From Hanleya hanleyi (taxonomy: Eukaryota; Mollusca; Polyplacophora; Lepidopleurida; Hanleyidae), in assembly GCA_036873755.1 (NCBI GenBank), contig JAVTVY010018726.1, positions 1 through 64,000 of the forward strand: 64,000 bases of DNA, read 5' to 3'. A model generated the notes under the pieces. The model made no database searches, was not told the origin of the DNA, and saw only the letters and a program-made list of their open reading frames with translations. This document shows, one piece after another, positions 24,295-35,821 of the stretch. A program made the position numbers and the translations under genes. The first letter of the stretch is position 1, and each line of letters begins with the position of its first letter.

Positions 24295-27200
24295 GCATGC
24301 TCGTCAATCAAAGGGTTCCTAATTCGGCGGTAAAATACAGAAACATTGCTTTCTTCATAGAAATGCCGATAAATGTGAGCATTGGGAACAAAATCAATAC
24401 AATTCTTTATTTACAGAAATGCCATGATAACAGAAGAAGTGTGATTTCATGAGTAAAAATGTGGAAAATGTGTAAAAATGTATTCAAAAATTAAGCATAA
24501 ACCACACTGAATTGCAGTTTGACAGTACAAAATTGACTACAGATACAAATTTCGTTCAATGACATATGCTGATAATTTGAGGAAAGAATCTCCATTGTAG
24601 TATCTTTTGATGATTCAAATAAAACGTATGCGTGTTCAAATTTTCCATACAAAGCACTTTGATGAACTCGACCTCATTATCTCCAGCCATCGGGTAAGTT
24701 ATTGCTATAGGGAGTCGATTATGTAAAAGGGAGACAATTAACTCTTCCAAAATGACATCATGCATGTTTGCCCCGCGAACCACCTTAACAGTATTTCCAA
24801 GGGGTACCTTTGTGAGCTTCAGGTCATCTAAACATTCCTGGAGAAGAGTTGCTTGTCTTCTAAATTCTTCTTCTGTTTGTACTAAATTCTCCTTCACAGA
24901 AGCTGGAAAACAAGTTAATGCTATTGAAAATTTGAACCATTCATCACATGGCAAAATATATTGATATGTCCAGAAGGCTTTATAGAGGGACTAATAGGTA
25001 ACATTTATTTTGTATGACGAATCTGTATTACCGACTGTTTTCACTAATAATGTGATAAAGGCTATCACACATATATTAGAAAATAATACTCCTGCAAAAA
25101 AAATTAAGAAAAAAATCGACGAAATAACTTCAAAATCTAATGCACAAAGGCTTTGAAATTGCGGGGCTTTTAAATGTATATATACATTGTAATCTATGTA
25201 ACAAAAGCCAAAATTGAGTTCAATATATGCCCCACATTTCCAATCGGCTTAAAAAGCCATTTATTCTGTGTGAATATGCGGACTGAGGGCATTCACTTTC
25301 AATTCTTTTATTTAACATGTTTATCAATCCCAAGAAAACTATTTGGATGGGTGGAACCAAACCCTGAAATTGTTTTTCCATTACACATTTTACCACATGT
25401 AGTGCTTCAGCTGCGAACCACTTTTCTTGCCACCAGTGCACAAGTACACCTGCAATTGTCGTTCTTTAGAAGGCAAAAGATGACTGAACTTATTGACGAA
25501 AAAAAGACTAATAAATACTGTATACCCAGTCGTAAATGAAAAAAGAAAGGTAAATTCGATCTCTGAAATAATCAATTCTGCGGAAATTCCAAGTTTACTT
25601 CTTAAAGCTGATTTTAAGCATACAGTAATTCCTCTAATACATCGATGACCTTATCGGAGATCGATCACCTTTGATTTTTGGAGAAAAATACGATCGGAAG
25701 TTGTAATAATTCAATCACCCGTTTTTTAATAGACCCCGATTGTAACAAAAATATTATCACACAGTCGCGCGTTGACCAGGGATTCATAGTCATCAAGGTC
25801 TACTACCATAACGTACGGTGGCATGAATGTCTAAAAAATTAAAAACTGATCGCAAAAATAATCATTTTTACAAAAACTCAATTTCCGAAGCGTGTTGTCA
25901 ACGATGTCAAAACTAAGCGTCACAATGCTGAAAATAAAATAAAGGTTCATTGTGCTTCGGAAGATATGAAAATTTCGAGGTATATTTCAACCGACGGACA
26001 TTCATTCTGGAGCCGATCAACTAAATCGGGAACCTTGGTTCACATGTTAGTGGAATAAGACTGAAAGTTCTCGGCTGTTAAGTAGTGGAGAAAGCACGAG
26101 TAACTGTCGATTCTTGAAAAAGAATGGACAGTTACGAGTGTTTTCTCTAACTTAAACGATAGCTTCTTTGTTGTAAAGGGTATAGATTATTTTTCCCGAA
26201 TCTACACTTCCACAGCCGGTGTGTTCCGTTACGTAATTGGGTGAATATTGTTGTACAATGAAGGTGCAGTTACGAGTCGGCTTCTCGGACTCAGTGGTAT
26301 ATTGACATACTTCATGTAAGCAGACACTGATTTTGTTAAGAAATTCAGCGCTAAAAAATCGGTGGTCTCGGTGTAAGAAGAAGTGGTATCTATTTGTTGC
26401 ACATTTGTGTCCCTTTGGTCAAAAATATCGCTTCGCTATGTTGATATTATATTATCAGTTTTTATCATTTTATTGTATGACTTTGTATTTATAAAATGAA
26501 CTATAGTATTTAGCTCTTGTGCGTAGTCGACACATCGCCTGGTTATCTTCGTTCCAGTTTACGTGGCCAAATTAATAATTGTGTTAATGTTTTGTCCGTA
26601 CCGTCATGACTGCCTGTACCAGTTCTATTGATATGACGGATCCGCTGTAAACAATTTGAGCAGGTCAATACTCGATCAACTCTTTCGAGGGGACGTAGAG
26701 ACTTGACGGCAGAGTCGCTCACATCTTCATTGATGAGAGCGTCTGCACTGTGATTGTCTTTTGTTTGTTGATATGTGTGACTAACTTTTATCTAACTAAC
26801 TCAACTGACATGGACATTCCTAGGATGGACAACCAGGAAAGATTTACGGTGTTGAAGCGACTCCTTTCGTTATGATTTCGGAAGTGGATTTACCAGGAAG
26901 TGCCTTGTTTCACTTGGATTTGTTGTGCGTTTTCCAGATTTGTTGCAGGTTTAAAACAGCACACGCCTCTTCTCTATTTCGGAATAGAAAATCTCACCAG
27001 CCTGTGTGTACTAAAGGGACTATGCATGTGTGAAAATAACACGTAGTGGCTGAAGTACATTCTAGAAAAATAATCTACAGTTGCTGAATAGTGTGACGTC
27101 ACAACTATCGTTTAATTGCTACTAACAGGGTGGCGCTGGCTTGCGGTGAAGGACAAATTTCCACTCTTAGTTTATTTTACAAACACCACAAACTGGATCT

Positions 27201-27656
27201 GGAGAATATTTTTTATCAATAAATAGACCTGTCTGTATGAATAGAATTTGAAACACTTTCAGTGTTGGAAACTGGTATTAGAGGAAATACCATGATATTC
27301 GCTGAGGTTTCATACCCCTGACAATCACATCACCGCAGTGCATGTTCAGCAGTCTCCTGTTTCTGGTGATGAACCATGGAAAAATGCATGAATATCTTTC
27401 TGAGCAAATCTGTTACAACTACCTCACTGGGCTAACAGTTCTCAAATTCCTACTTCATGGAATGGTGATAAAGAAAGGAGAATTCAAAGCATAGATTCTG
27501 TTTTTCCATCGAAGAGCTGAAAATTCAGATGTTAATGACGTTTTTCGTCATTTATTCTCTATTGATCTGGATATTCCTTGCAATATAAACAGATTTTGTG
27601 GAATACATACAATGATTGCATCAAACAAAGGGTAGTGATAGCACTTAAAACCTCAC
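24295..27656. other. SYCP1 introns around exon 11
   Basis: Apart from exon 11 nothing coding was found. 25560-27500 is AT-rich non-coding DNA. A short plus ORF near 26811 (MDIPRMDNQERFTVLKRLLS) stops after 21 codons. Confidence 0.5.
24808..24902 (-). CDS. SYCP1: SYCP1 coding exon 11
   Basis: 31 residues, SVKENLVQTEEEFRRQATLL followed by QECLDDLKLTK. Acceptor TTTTCCAG, donor GTACCC; phase 1 in, 0 out. The reading frame stays open for about 84 codons past the donor (to 24556), so the full ORF looks longer than the exon; the coiled-coil composition stops at the donor. Confidence 0.72.
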
Positions 27657-27765
27657 CAATTTCTCTCATAGTGCTGTCTAATACTTCCTGGCTGTTATGG
27701 AGCTCCAATCTCAAGTTGTTGATATCTCCATCTTTAGAATTACAATCGTGTGACAGCTGTTGTAT
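27657..27765 (-). CDS. SYCP1: SYCP1 coding exon 10
   Basis: 36 residues including DINNLRLELHNSQEVLDSTM. Acceptor AAACTGCAG, donor GTGAGG; phase 0 in, 1 out. Typical heptad pattern. Confidence 0.78.
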
Positions 27766-28439
27766 CTGCAGTTTAATAGAAATAAAAATAATCCAATGAA
27801 TTACATGTAACTTGCCAAGAAAAGAACTATGATGCTTCATGATCAACTCCACTTTTGGTAAACTTGACAGGGTTACTCACTGCTTACCATGTGCAGACTG
27901 CTTCTAATGAAACAGGTTATGCTGAGAAGTGAAGGTCACATGCCATTCCAAACATATCTATGAAACAATGTGAACTAGACTGCATGGTACATATAAAATG
28001 AAAGTTACTTTAACTGAATTATCATGGAAATACTTTGAACTGTCAAGAAATGTCCCAGTGATGCAATTATAAAGCTTAACAAGACCTCAGTCTGAACTCA
28101 AAATATGCCTGAAAAGCATATGTCTGAACAGGTGGATTGTATGGATTGTTACTGTATGGATTGTTACATGTGATAGTTAGTGTACAAGAAAAGAAGGACT
28201 GTACCGAGTATTGAAAACAGCTTTATTAGGGAAGATGTACTGAATTTGTGAATCCCCACTGTCAGTCAAGGTCGATGAGCGAAGTAAACCACTGGAAAAA
28301 TGCTCCATCAATTCACGTATGTGTTAGGATGGACTGTCTGAAGCCCCATAGTCATCTCATTGAAAATGGATGGCATTGGATGGTGGAACAGAGACTGTTA
28401 GTTGATGTATGTGAAAGAAAAAAGAAATGAAGTGAAAAA

Positions 28440-29337
28440 ATGGAGGTGAAAACAGCTGAAAAACTACCTTTACAATGGCTGAGATAAAGAGGTGTCTGGC
28501 TGCCATGGAAACGGACACGAAATGGACGAACAGCGCCATCCCATAACACAATGTCTCCCCTTAATGCACCTACCTACCAACCAAACCAGATCCGTAGCTT
28601 GAAAAGTGTGCGATACACAGCCCAGACACGAGAGAAACTACCCTTACATTGGCCGAGATAAAAAGGGTGTGTCTGGTTGCCATGAAAACGACCCATATGA
28701 GCAAAATCAATGCCTGAGACATCGTCTCCCCCTAATGCACCTACCCACCAAACTTCAGATCGGTAGCTTGAAAAGTGTGCGATATACAGTCCGGACACAA
28801 GAGAAAGAGCATGTGTCTGGTTGCCATGGAAACGGCCCACATGAGCGAAAGCAATGCATGACACGTCATCTCCCCCTAATGCACCTACCTACCAAACTTC
28901 AGATCGGTAGCTTGAAAAGTGCGGATATACAGTCCGACATGAGAGAAAATACCTTCACAATGGCTGAGATAAGGATGGTGTGTCTGGTTGCCATGGAAAT
29001 AGCCCACATGAGCGAAAGCAACGCATGCCACATAGTCTCCCCTAATGCACCTACCTACCAAACTTCAGATCAGTAGCTTGAAAAGTGCGCAATATACAGT
29101 CCGACACGAGAGAAACTACCTTCACAATGGCTAGAGATAAGGATGGTGTGTCTGGTTGCCATGGAAATGGCCCACATGAGCAAAAGCAACGCATGACACG
29201 TGGTCTCCCCCTAATGCACCTACCTACCAAATGTCGGATACGTAGTTTGAGAAGCGCATGATATTCAGCCCAGACATGAAACGGACGGATGGACAGCGAC
29301 ATCCCATAAAACGTCCGCTTTTTAAGCGACCGTATGA
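28440..29337. mobile_element. Pearl-like element, copy 5
   Basis: Core units carry TGGTTGCCATGGAAACGG-like words (about 28497, 28675, 28820, 28985, 29155) and TAATGCACCTACCTACCAAA. The end is ACGGACGGATGGACAGC and a hairpin CGTCCGCTTTTTAAGCGACC followed by GTATGAAAAT. ORFs on both strands follow the repeat and are not genes. Confidence 0.7.
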
Positions 29338-30303
29338 AAATAGCGCAATGAGCTCCAATACCCCTCGGCCATCACTTATTGTTCACACTCAGCAATCATG
29401 CATTGTATGTTAAAGCAGGACTTTCATTTAGACGATGCTGATTGTATCCTTTAACCTTGAATCATTCCTGTAAAATGGAACATCTGTATAAGATCTATTT
29501 TTAGAACTTTGAACTAGGACTAGGTTAACAAAATTATGATCTAGTAGGGTTGAGTGTAGTTAATGAAATATATAGAAAGTTCGGCCAGGTCAGCTTTTGC
29601 TAAGATCTTAATTGATGGGAAAGCTTTTGCACTCGAGGTTCTGGTAGACCTCAACCAAATTACTAGCACTATAAATACTCTTCTTTAAAGCTCATAATCA
29701 AATCAAGTTATTTTATCTTGGGGAATATAGATCAAGGTCTGTCATCTTCAACAGTTTTCTGGTCTATTCCAACTTAATTGCATATGGAACATGAATTCAG
29801 AGAGCTTAGACTTAACAAATATAATTTGACCATCAGAAAATAGGTCATGGTCACTGATATTCAATAGACTTCAGGTCCAGCCATATGTGGTATAAATTTG
29901 GACAATGTAGATAAAATTCTTCATGAAATATTGTACTAATAAAAAATCTGACAAAATAGGTCAAGGTCAGTCATCTTCAGTACACCTCTGGGTCATCACC
30001 AGATGTAGTCAACTAGGATAGGCTTTTGGTCAATCCCCAGTTGATTATGTAACATGAATTTGCAAAGCACCTAGCTCTAATCAATCACAAAATATAGCAA
30101 ATACTGCAATTTGACCTTGATAAAATAGGTCACGTTTGGTCATTTTCAATAGGCTTCGAACTTTTCACCAGATGCATATGTGGTATGAACTTCTACATGC
30201 CTGGCTATAATCCTTCTTGAGATATCGTCACCACAAGAAAGATGGACAGATGATGCCAAAAACGACAATACCCTTTGGACAAAATTTGCCAGAGGGGTAA
30301 AAA
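29338..30303. mobile_element. Pearl-like element, copy 6
   Basis: Diverged units with AATAGGTCA.GGTC.GTCAT and CTTC.TGAAATAT words. The end is a hairpin CCCCTTTGGACAAAATTTGC / CAGAGGGGTAAAAAT. It lies against copy 5, 100 bp from SYCP1 exon 9. Confidence 0.6.
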
Positions 30304-30401
30304 TGGTCTTTCATTGTCATGTATCATATACATCAATTGTTGTCATATACATCAAATCTGAATCGTGCTTTAGAGAAACATGTCGTTTCACATAAGCCTA
30401 C

Positions 30402-30475
30402 CTGTGTTTCTGTTAATGTTGCCTCTACTGTCCATTCTGATTGCATTTGCTCCTTTGTCATCTGTTCTAATGCCA
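30402..30475 (-). CDS. SYCP1: SYCP1 coding exon 9
   Basis: Contains ALEQMTKEQMQSEWTVEATL then TETQ. Acceptor TTTTCCAG, donor GTAGGC; phase 1 in, 0 out. Joins exon 8 without a stop (leucine at the junction). Coiled-coil composition, little direct similarity to vertebrates, so support comes from phase and splice sites. Confidence 0.7.
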
Positions 30476-30897
30476 CTGGAAAATGGAACAGGATATCATA
30501 TGATTTATGCAGTAAGATATATGAAACAAGAGCCCAAGGGGCTTCAATATATGCCCATATATCTGGAATTACACTGGTCTGAATTTCAAGGTTGTTTAAT
30601 GGCCTTGATCCCAATTGGTAGCTAGCAATCCAGAGAACGGTCTACGATTTTGTGCTTGTGAGAATGTAACATATTTCACATATTATATTGAATGATAAAC
30701 TAAAATGGTCTTAACTCTTGGTAACTAGGTGACCTTGAAACAAGAGCTGAAAGCTCGCATATCCCACACTGAAATCGACAATAATCAAACACAAGAAAAT
30801 AGTAGTTTCCCTTTAAATGAATTCCTTTCAGGCGAGAGAAAATTGTTCATGAAGGCAGAAAATGTGAAGAAAGTGATGGAGTAAACCTTTGTTCTTG

Positions 30898-31393
30898 ATA
30901 AACAGGTATAAGTTCATAAAGGACCCCTCTCCTCGTTAAATTAATAAATGTACGGTTTATATTTCACAACAGTTTAACTGAATGTAGCTGTTTCTTACAT
31001 GTATCAAACATAGGAGACAACTCCACAGGACAAATGCCATATACATATAGGGGAGACAACTCTGAATATTCCTACCTAACGCATATAGTTAGCTAAACTT
31101 GATTCAGTTTTGGGGGACTGTGACCTTGGTCTTTGACAAATTGATCTCAAAATGAATATGGCTCCTCTTTGCCATGCAAGTAAGGTATACCCTAAGTTTG
31201 GTACCAATTCATACCTTGAAACCAGAGACAACAAATGTTAATGGATGACTGGACAGAACGCAATATCGCATTACATGACCTCCTCTTCGACAGGCATATG
31301 AAAATGTTTCTTTTAATGATTTCTTGAATTTGAGGTCACAATGACCTCGACCTTTGACCCACATTTTGGTCTGTAACACATCGTGTCCCTTAA
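30898..31393. repeat. Direct repeat A, left copy
   Basis: Appears identical by eye to 38483-38978 at a constant offset of 7585. Starts ATAAACAGGTATAAGTTCAT and ends GTCCCTTAA. Identity resumes for TGT after the TTAA on the far side of the MITE. Confidence 0.85.
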
Positions 31394-31829
31394 GGATGTC
31401 CGCTGGTGGTTTTTGACTTTGGCAGCCATTTTGCCTGTTTTTCTGTTGGGTTATCTCCCTTCCCTAGGTTAAGAGATGGGGATTTCCTTTAAAAGCCTTC
31501 TAGCCGAGAATTTTGCACAGCAACATCCATCCAATTTGCTAAATTTTGATGGACATTGTGATTATTTGCAAACAGTTAGAATATAAGAAAAAGTTAAATA
31601 CTATTTATATGAATTTTTCATGAATATGCTTCAAAACTAGGGCTATTCCCTATGCTTTCTAGGTTATCAAATTGAGCATAGGGCAGTTGACTTAATGTTG
31701 CCTACAGCTAAAAAATGCACAGCAACCTATATTTTTTTCTTTGTTTTTCCTCATATTACACAATTATGAATGCAACAACACACATTATTCAAAAAGTTAA
31801 TTACTTTGATTTACCACCAGCGGACATCC
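31394..31829. mobile_element. MITE with TTAA target duplication
   Basis: 17-bp inverted ends GGATGTCCGCTGGTGGT and complement; TTAA at 31390-31393 and 31830-31833. No transposase; a 31715-31951 ORF mostly lies inside it and is not a gene. It separates repeat A from the first retrotransposon ORF. piggyBac- or Kolobok-type non-autonomous element. Confidence 0.8.
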
Positions 31830-31947
31830 TTAATGTCGTCAAACAAACGAGCCGTCCGCCGACAAGGAGCTTGGCCCACGACCACAAAAAAGCAGACGAC
31901 TTGCAAATTCAGATTCCGAGATTCCAGAGAACTGGACGATTGACACC

Positions 31948-33210
31948 TTGAGGAAACGTCTGGAAGAAAACAATATCTTTATTCCACAAGGGATTAAACA
32001 CAGTCATCTCGTTTCTATGTACAAGGCGAACGTCAGTGAAAAACAGACATCTCCAAACAGCGGGGAGGTCAACGAAGTGCGACGGGAGCCATTATCGCTT
32101 GATCAACTTGCGCGTGCGCCAACAGAAGTTCCTGTTTCCGGTGTAAACAATAATGGCAGCCCCCATGAAGAAACAATCTCGAGCCCGGAATCGGCCAGAT
32201 TGGAAACATTTGAGCGATCCTTATCGATAATTTCGTCTACACTGGCAACACTGACATCGCTTGTCGCGATTTCTCCAAGGCAGAATCCATCCGCGAGTGC
32301 GGATTCTAATGAGGACGAGTCCGGTTTCACTTTGGCGTCAGCTGTTCAACAGCAACAACAACCTCGCCCAAATCAAAGTTCGTCGACTGACATTGGCGAA
32401 GGTTATACCTCAGAGGAACTGCCCCACGTGGAGACGGTCCCAGCATCCATTCGCAAACAAATTATACAAGGTAAGGATGTAAACTTGGCTTGCCTCCTTA
32501 TCCCAAAAGCTGACGTAGGCCAACACGGTCGCGTATTTGAGTTACAACAAAACTCGATAAATCTCAAACCCGATCCTAGATTGACCAGGCCATTGTCAAT
32601 TACAGAATTTATAACCGCCTTCACCAAATACCGTAACATTATGTGCAATGCACGGGATGGGTTTCCTAATCGGCGTTCAGAACTGGACGCATATCTTCGT
32701 GACATCATTGATATGTCAAGCCAGTATGGTGGTACAATGTTCTATAACTACCACAAAGCCTTCGCTGCGAGGTCAGCTGCCATGCTTGAGCAGTGTAACA
32801 AAAAGATCAACTGGGCTGTACGTGACAACGCCTTATTCACCAGATTATTTGCAGGTCTCAAGTCTCGTTCATGTGAGCTTTGTAACGCGGTTGATCACCC
32901 TTCCAACTTTTGCCCCATGGTATTAACCAGTTCAGACAGTTCCTTTCAAAAACGAAATCGTACTTTCCAATTCAGCTACTCGCGCTCTGACGGGCAATTT
33001 AGCAATGCACGCTCCGACAAACATGGTCGACCACGAACATTTGTCAGTGGCAGAGAGATTTGTAACAACTTTAATTCAGTCACAGGATGCAATGGTGGCC
33101 GTAACTGCCGTTTTGAACATATCTGTTCCTCCTGCCATGGCCGTCACTCTCAGATGTCATGCAAATCTTCTCCACACCAACGGCCAACATCCACCAAGAC
33201 TGATAAATGA
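31948..33210 (+). CDS. Retrotransposon Gag-like ORF1 with CCHC and CCCH fingers
   Basis: 420 residues counted from a TTG; the frame is open from 31834 but has no ATG. The only nearby ATG, at 31833, is in another frame, so a small indel near the start is likely. Just upstream of the TTG the frame reads ENWTIDT, then LRKRLEENN and an IPQGIKHSHLVSMY segment, SAP-like. Zinc motifs: C-X2-C-X4-H-X4-C near residues 309-322 (CELCNAVDHPSNFC), C-X8-C-X5-C-X3-H near 371-391, and CSSCHGRHSQMSC just after. These suggest nucleic-acid binding. Ends at TGA 33208-33210, in the same frame as the RT ORF. Confidence 0.75.
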   Translation: MRKRLEENNIFIPQGIKHSHLVSMYKANVSEKQTSPNSGEVNEVRREPLSLDQLARAPTEVPVSGVNNNGSPHEETISSPESARLETFERSLSIISSTLATLTSLVAISPRQNPSASADSNEDESGFTLASAVQQQQQPRPNQSSSTDIGEGYTSEELPHVETVPASIRKQIIQGKDVNLACLLIPKADVGQHGRVFELQQNSINLKPDPRLTRPLSITEFITAFTKYRNIMCNARDGFPNRRSELDAYLRDIIDMSSQYGGTMFYNYHKAFAARSAAMLEQCNKKINWAVRDNALFTRLFAGLKSRSCELCNAVDHPSNFCPMVLTSSDSSFQKRNRTFQFSYSRSDGQFSNARSDKHGRPRTFVSGREICNNFNSVTGCNGGRNCRFEHICSSCHGRHSQMSCKSSPHQRPTSTKTDK

Positions 33211-34836
33211 CTCGGCCCGATCGCGGTGCCTGCTAATGCTTCTACACCTATTAACATTGATCTTCTAGAACAAGAACTTACCTCCCATCCTGATAAAACC
33301 TTTGTTTGTGAACTCGTGAATGGACTAAGATTTGGTTTTCACACAGGCATGAAATCTCTGCCTAACACTTCTTACGAATGCAAAAACTTGTTGTCAGCCA
33401 GGTTAGATCCAGAATGCGTAACTGGGTTAATTGCTTCAGAAGTAAGCAAGGGTTATTTGCTTGGACCTTTTGCCAAACCTCCTTTCAGCATATTCAGGAT
33501 AAGCCCAATTGGTATTGCACAACACAAATATTCTAAGAAGAAGAGGTTAATTGTAGACTTATCAGCGCCTCACAATTCTACGGAAATGAGTCTTAACAGT
33601 CTGATCTCAAAGGAAGAATTTTCTCTGTCATATGTGCGTATCGACGATGCTATCCGGATTATTCAGAATCTAGGTCAGGGTGCATGGATGTGTAAAGCGG
33701 ATATTACAGATGCGTTTAAGTTGATTCCTATTCACCCATCATTGTGGCCATTTTATGGCATCAAATGGCAGGACAAATATTATTTTTACCAAAGATTGGT
33801 TTTCGGGTCAAGATCGAGCCCCAAGTTGTTCGATTCTCTGTCACAGGCGGTATGCTGGATTGCGAGCAATAACTATGACATTGCCAATTTTTTACACCTG
33901 CTCGACGACTTCCTGGCTCTAGATGACCCAGAAAGTATTCCTGAGAGAACCATGTCCTTGCTGACACACATTTTCAACCGCCTTGGAATCCCACTGTCAC
34001 CGACTAAAACGTTGGGCCCGGTTCAAGTTATTGAATATTTGGGTATCATCTTGGATTCGCTACTGATGGAGGCACGTCTTCCTTTGGACAAAGTTAAACG
34101 GATTACAGAACTGATCAGTAGTATTATGTTTCAACGAAAGTGTACGAAACGAGAGCTTCTCAGTGTTTTGGGGCATTTGAATTTCGCCTGTAGAGTGATA
34201 CCTGCTGGGAGATCATTCATTTCATATCTGATTTCCTTGTCTTCATCAGTGAAGGAGCTTAACCACCGAGTTACCTTGTCACACGAGTGTCGTCTTGATT
34301 TACAGATGTGGCACAAGTACCTCACCGAATGGAATGGCATTAGTTTTTTCCTAGAAAGTGAGAGTACAAATGCATCAGACATGCATTTGTTCACAGATGG
34401 TTCTCCTACAGACTTCGGCGGTTACTACAAGGGTAGTTGGTTTCACGACACCTGGCCAGATGAAATCAAACAGCTACCTGAAACACCTATGATGGGGCCT
34501 CTTCGTGAACTATACCCAATCGTTGTAGCTATTGTTCTCTGGGGAAACAGCTGGAAGTCTAAGCGTATAGTGTTCCACTGTGTCGATCAGTTGACCATTC
34601 AGATTATTCAGAAGGGACGTTCACGTTGGCAGCCCATCATGAGATTAATGCGCAGATTGGCATGGTGTGCTGCCAAAGGAAACTTTCATGTGCTTGCCAG
34701 GCATGTTCCAAGGAAACCATACAATGCGGCTTATTCACCCTCTCATTCTCGTTTACAGATCTTCAACCGGGTGAACCCAGAGACAGGCAAGGAGCGAACC
34801 AGGTGCCCCGACATCTCACAAGTGATGTGGTATTAA
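33211..34836 (+). CDS. Reverse transcriptase and RNase H
   Basis: Same frame as ORF1, five codons after its TGA; the first near-start codon is GTG at 33226. RT motifs in order: RLIVDLSAP near residue 106, KADITDAFKLIPI (motif A aspartate) near 155, FGSRSSPKLF (motif B) near 195, HLLDDFLALDD (motif C, LLDD rather than YxDD) near 224. RNase H-like: LFTDGSPTDFGGYY near 386, RELYPIVVAI and FHCVDQLT supply the later acidic residues. No protease or DDE integrase. The end overlaps the recombinase frame. It copies element RNA into DNA. Confidence 0.9.
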   Translation, partial: LGPIAVPANASTPINIDLLEQELTSHPDKTFVCELVNGLRFGFHTGMKSLPNTSYECKNLLSARLDPECVTGLIASEVSKGYLLGPFAKPPFSIFRISPIGIAQHKYSKKKRLIVDLSAPHNSTEMSLNSLISKEEFSLSYVRIDDAIRIIQNLGQGAWMCKADITDAFKLIPIHPSLWPFYGIKWQDKYYFYQRLVFGSRSSPKLFDSLSQAVCWIASNNYDIANFLHLLDDFLALDDPESIPERTMSLLTHIFNRLGIPLSPTKTLGPVQVIEYLGIILDSLLMEARLPLDKVKRITELISSIMFQRKCTKRELLSVLGHLNFACRVIPAGRSFISYLISLSSSVKELNHRVTLSHECRLDLQMWHKYLTEWNGISFFLESESTNASDMHLFTDGSPTDFGGYYKGSWFHDTWPDEIKQLPETPMMGPLRELYPIVVAIVLWGNSWKSKRIVFHCVDQLTIQIIQKGRSRWQPIMRLMRRLAWCAAKGNFHVLARHVPRKPYNAAYSPSHSRLQIFNRVNPETGKERTRCPDISQVMWY

Positions 34837-35172
34837 CTGATACTGTTCATGATCTTATGCTGCATGCCGTAAGCCCATCAACTCGCAAAACCTACGATTC
34901 TGCTGTACAAAATTTCATTCGTTTTGCAGCATTGCATAACATTCCATTCTGTCAACAGACTAACTTACCAATATGTGAAGAATCAACGTTGATGTACTAT
35001 GTGGCATATTGTTTCAAAATTTCTAAGCTCAGGTATAGCACCATTAAGCTACATCTAGCTGCAATCAGGCATATTTACTTAACAACTGGGGCTATGTACC
35101 CTATCACTGAAACAAATCAATGTCCAAGGCTTTTCATTATTTTACGTGGTGTTAAAAAGCTCAAAGTGTTAG
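34770..35172 (+). pseudogene. Tyrosine recombinase, N-terminal half
   Basis: Frame 0 (open from 34626, but protein-like only from about 34770). Reads DTVHDLMLHAVSPSTRKTYD then SAVQNFIRFA, the core-binding domain of tyrosine recombinases, with a YSTIKLHLAAIRHIY helix. At about 35165-35174 a frameshift breaks it; frame 0 stops at 35231. Overlaps the RT ORF by about 65 bp. Confidence 0.75.
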
Positions 35173-35173
35173 G

Positions 35174-35821
35174 AAATATGAGCGTTTTCCAATCACTTAT
35201 GATATTTTGTCTCAGATATGCACCCTGCTAAGAGCTGGTGTCTTCAGCCCGTTCATTGACGTCATGATGGAATGTACCTGCACCGTAGCCTTCTATGGAT
35301 TTCTTCGTTGTGGGGAATTTACAACCATGACAGGTCATTTTGACCCATGTATTAATTTAACTGTTGGGGATGTGTCTCTAACAGATGATAAGTCTTCAGC
35401 TATGCTTCATTTGAAATCCTCCAAAACAGACCCCTTTAGGAAGGGCACTAAGGTCCAGCTATGTCGTGTTGGCAACTTATGTCCGGTGACATGTCTAGAG
35501 AGATACTTAAATATCCGACAAGCCTTTGGTGTGAGCAAGGATGATCCTTTATTTATAACTGCACCCAGATGTCACCTGACACGCTCAGTTTTTATATCAA
35601 ACCTTAGAATTCTTCTGGCCAGACTTGGCTATGATCAGTCTAAATATGCAGGGCATTCATTTCGCATTGGAGCAGCCACTTCAGCTGCATCTGCAAACGT
35701 TGAGGACCATTTGATTAAGCATATGGGTCGCTGGTCTTCAGCATGTTACCAGCGGTATATCAGAACATCATCCGACACTGTGTCTCAGGCACAAAATGCC
35801 TTATGCAAGAGTACTTGTTAG
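35174..35821 (+). pseudogene. Tyrosine recombinase, catalytic half
   Basis: Frame 2. All catalytic features remain: arginine in FLRCGEF, lysine in LKSSKTDPF, H-x-x-R in AGHSFRIGAAT, GRW in HMGRWSS and the tyrosine in CYQRYIR. The pattern is typical of DIRS-order recombinases, which join a circular DNA copy to the genome. Separated from its N-terminal half by the frameshift, so it is probably inactive unless the indel is an assembly error. Confidence 0.85.

Noticed and set aside
28574..29302. Opposed ORFs with repeated FHGNQTH and CHGNGPHE motifs
   Set aside because: Read-through of pearl-like core units on both strands.
31715..31951. 78-codon ORF before the Gag-like ORF
   Set aside because: Most of it is MITE sequence; only the tail overlaps the retrotransposon's true coding stretch in another frame.
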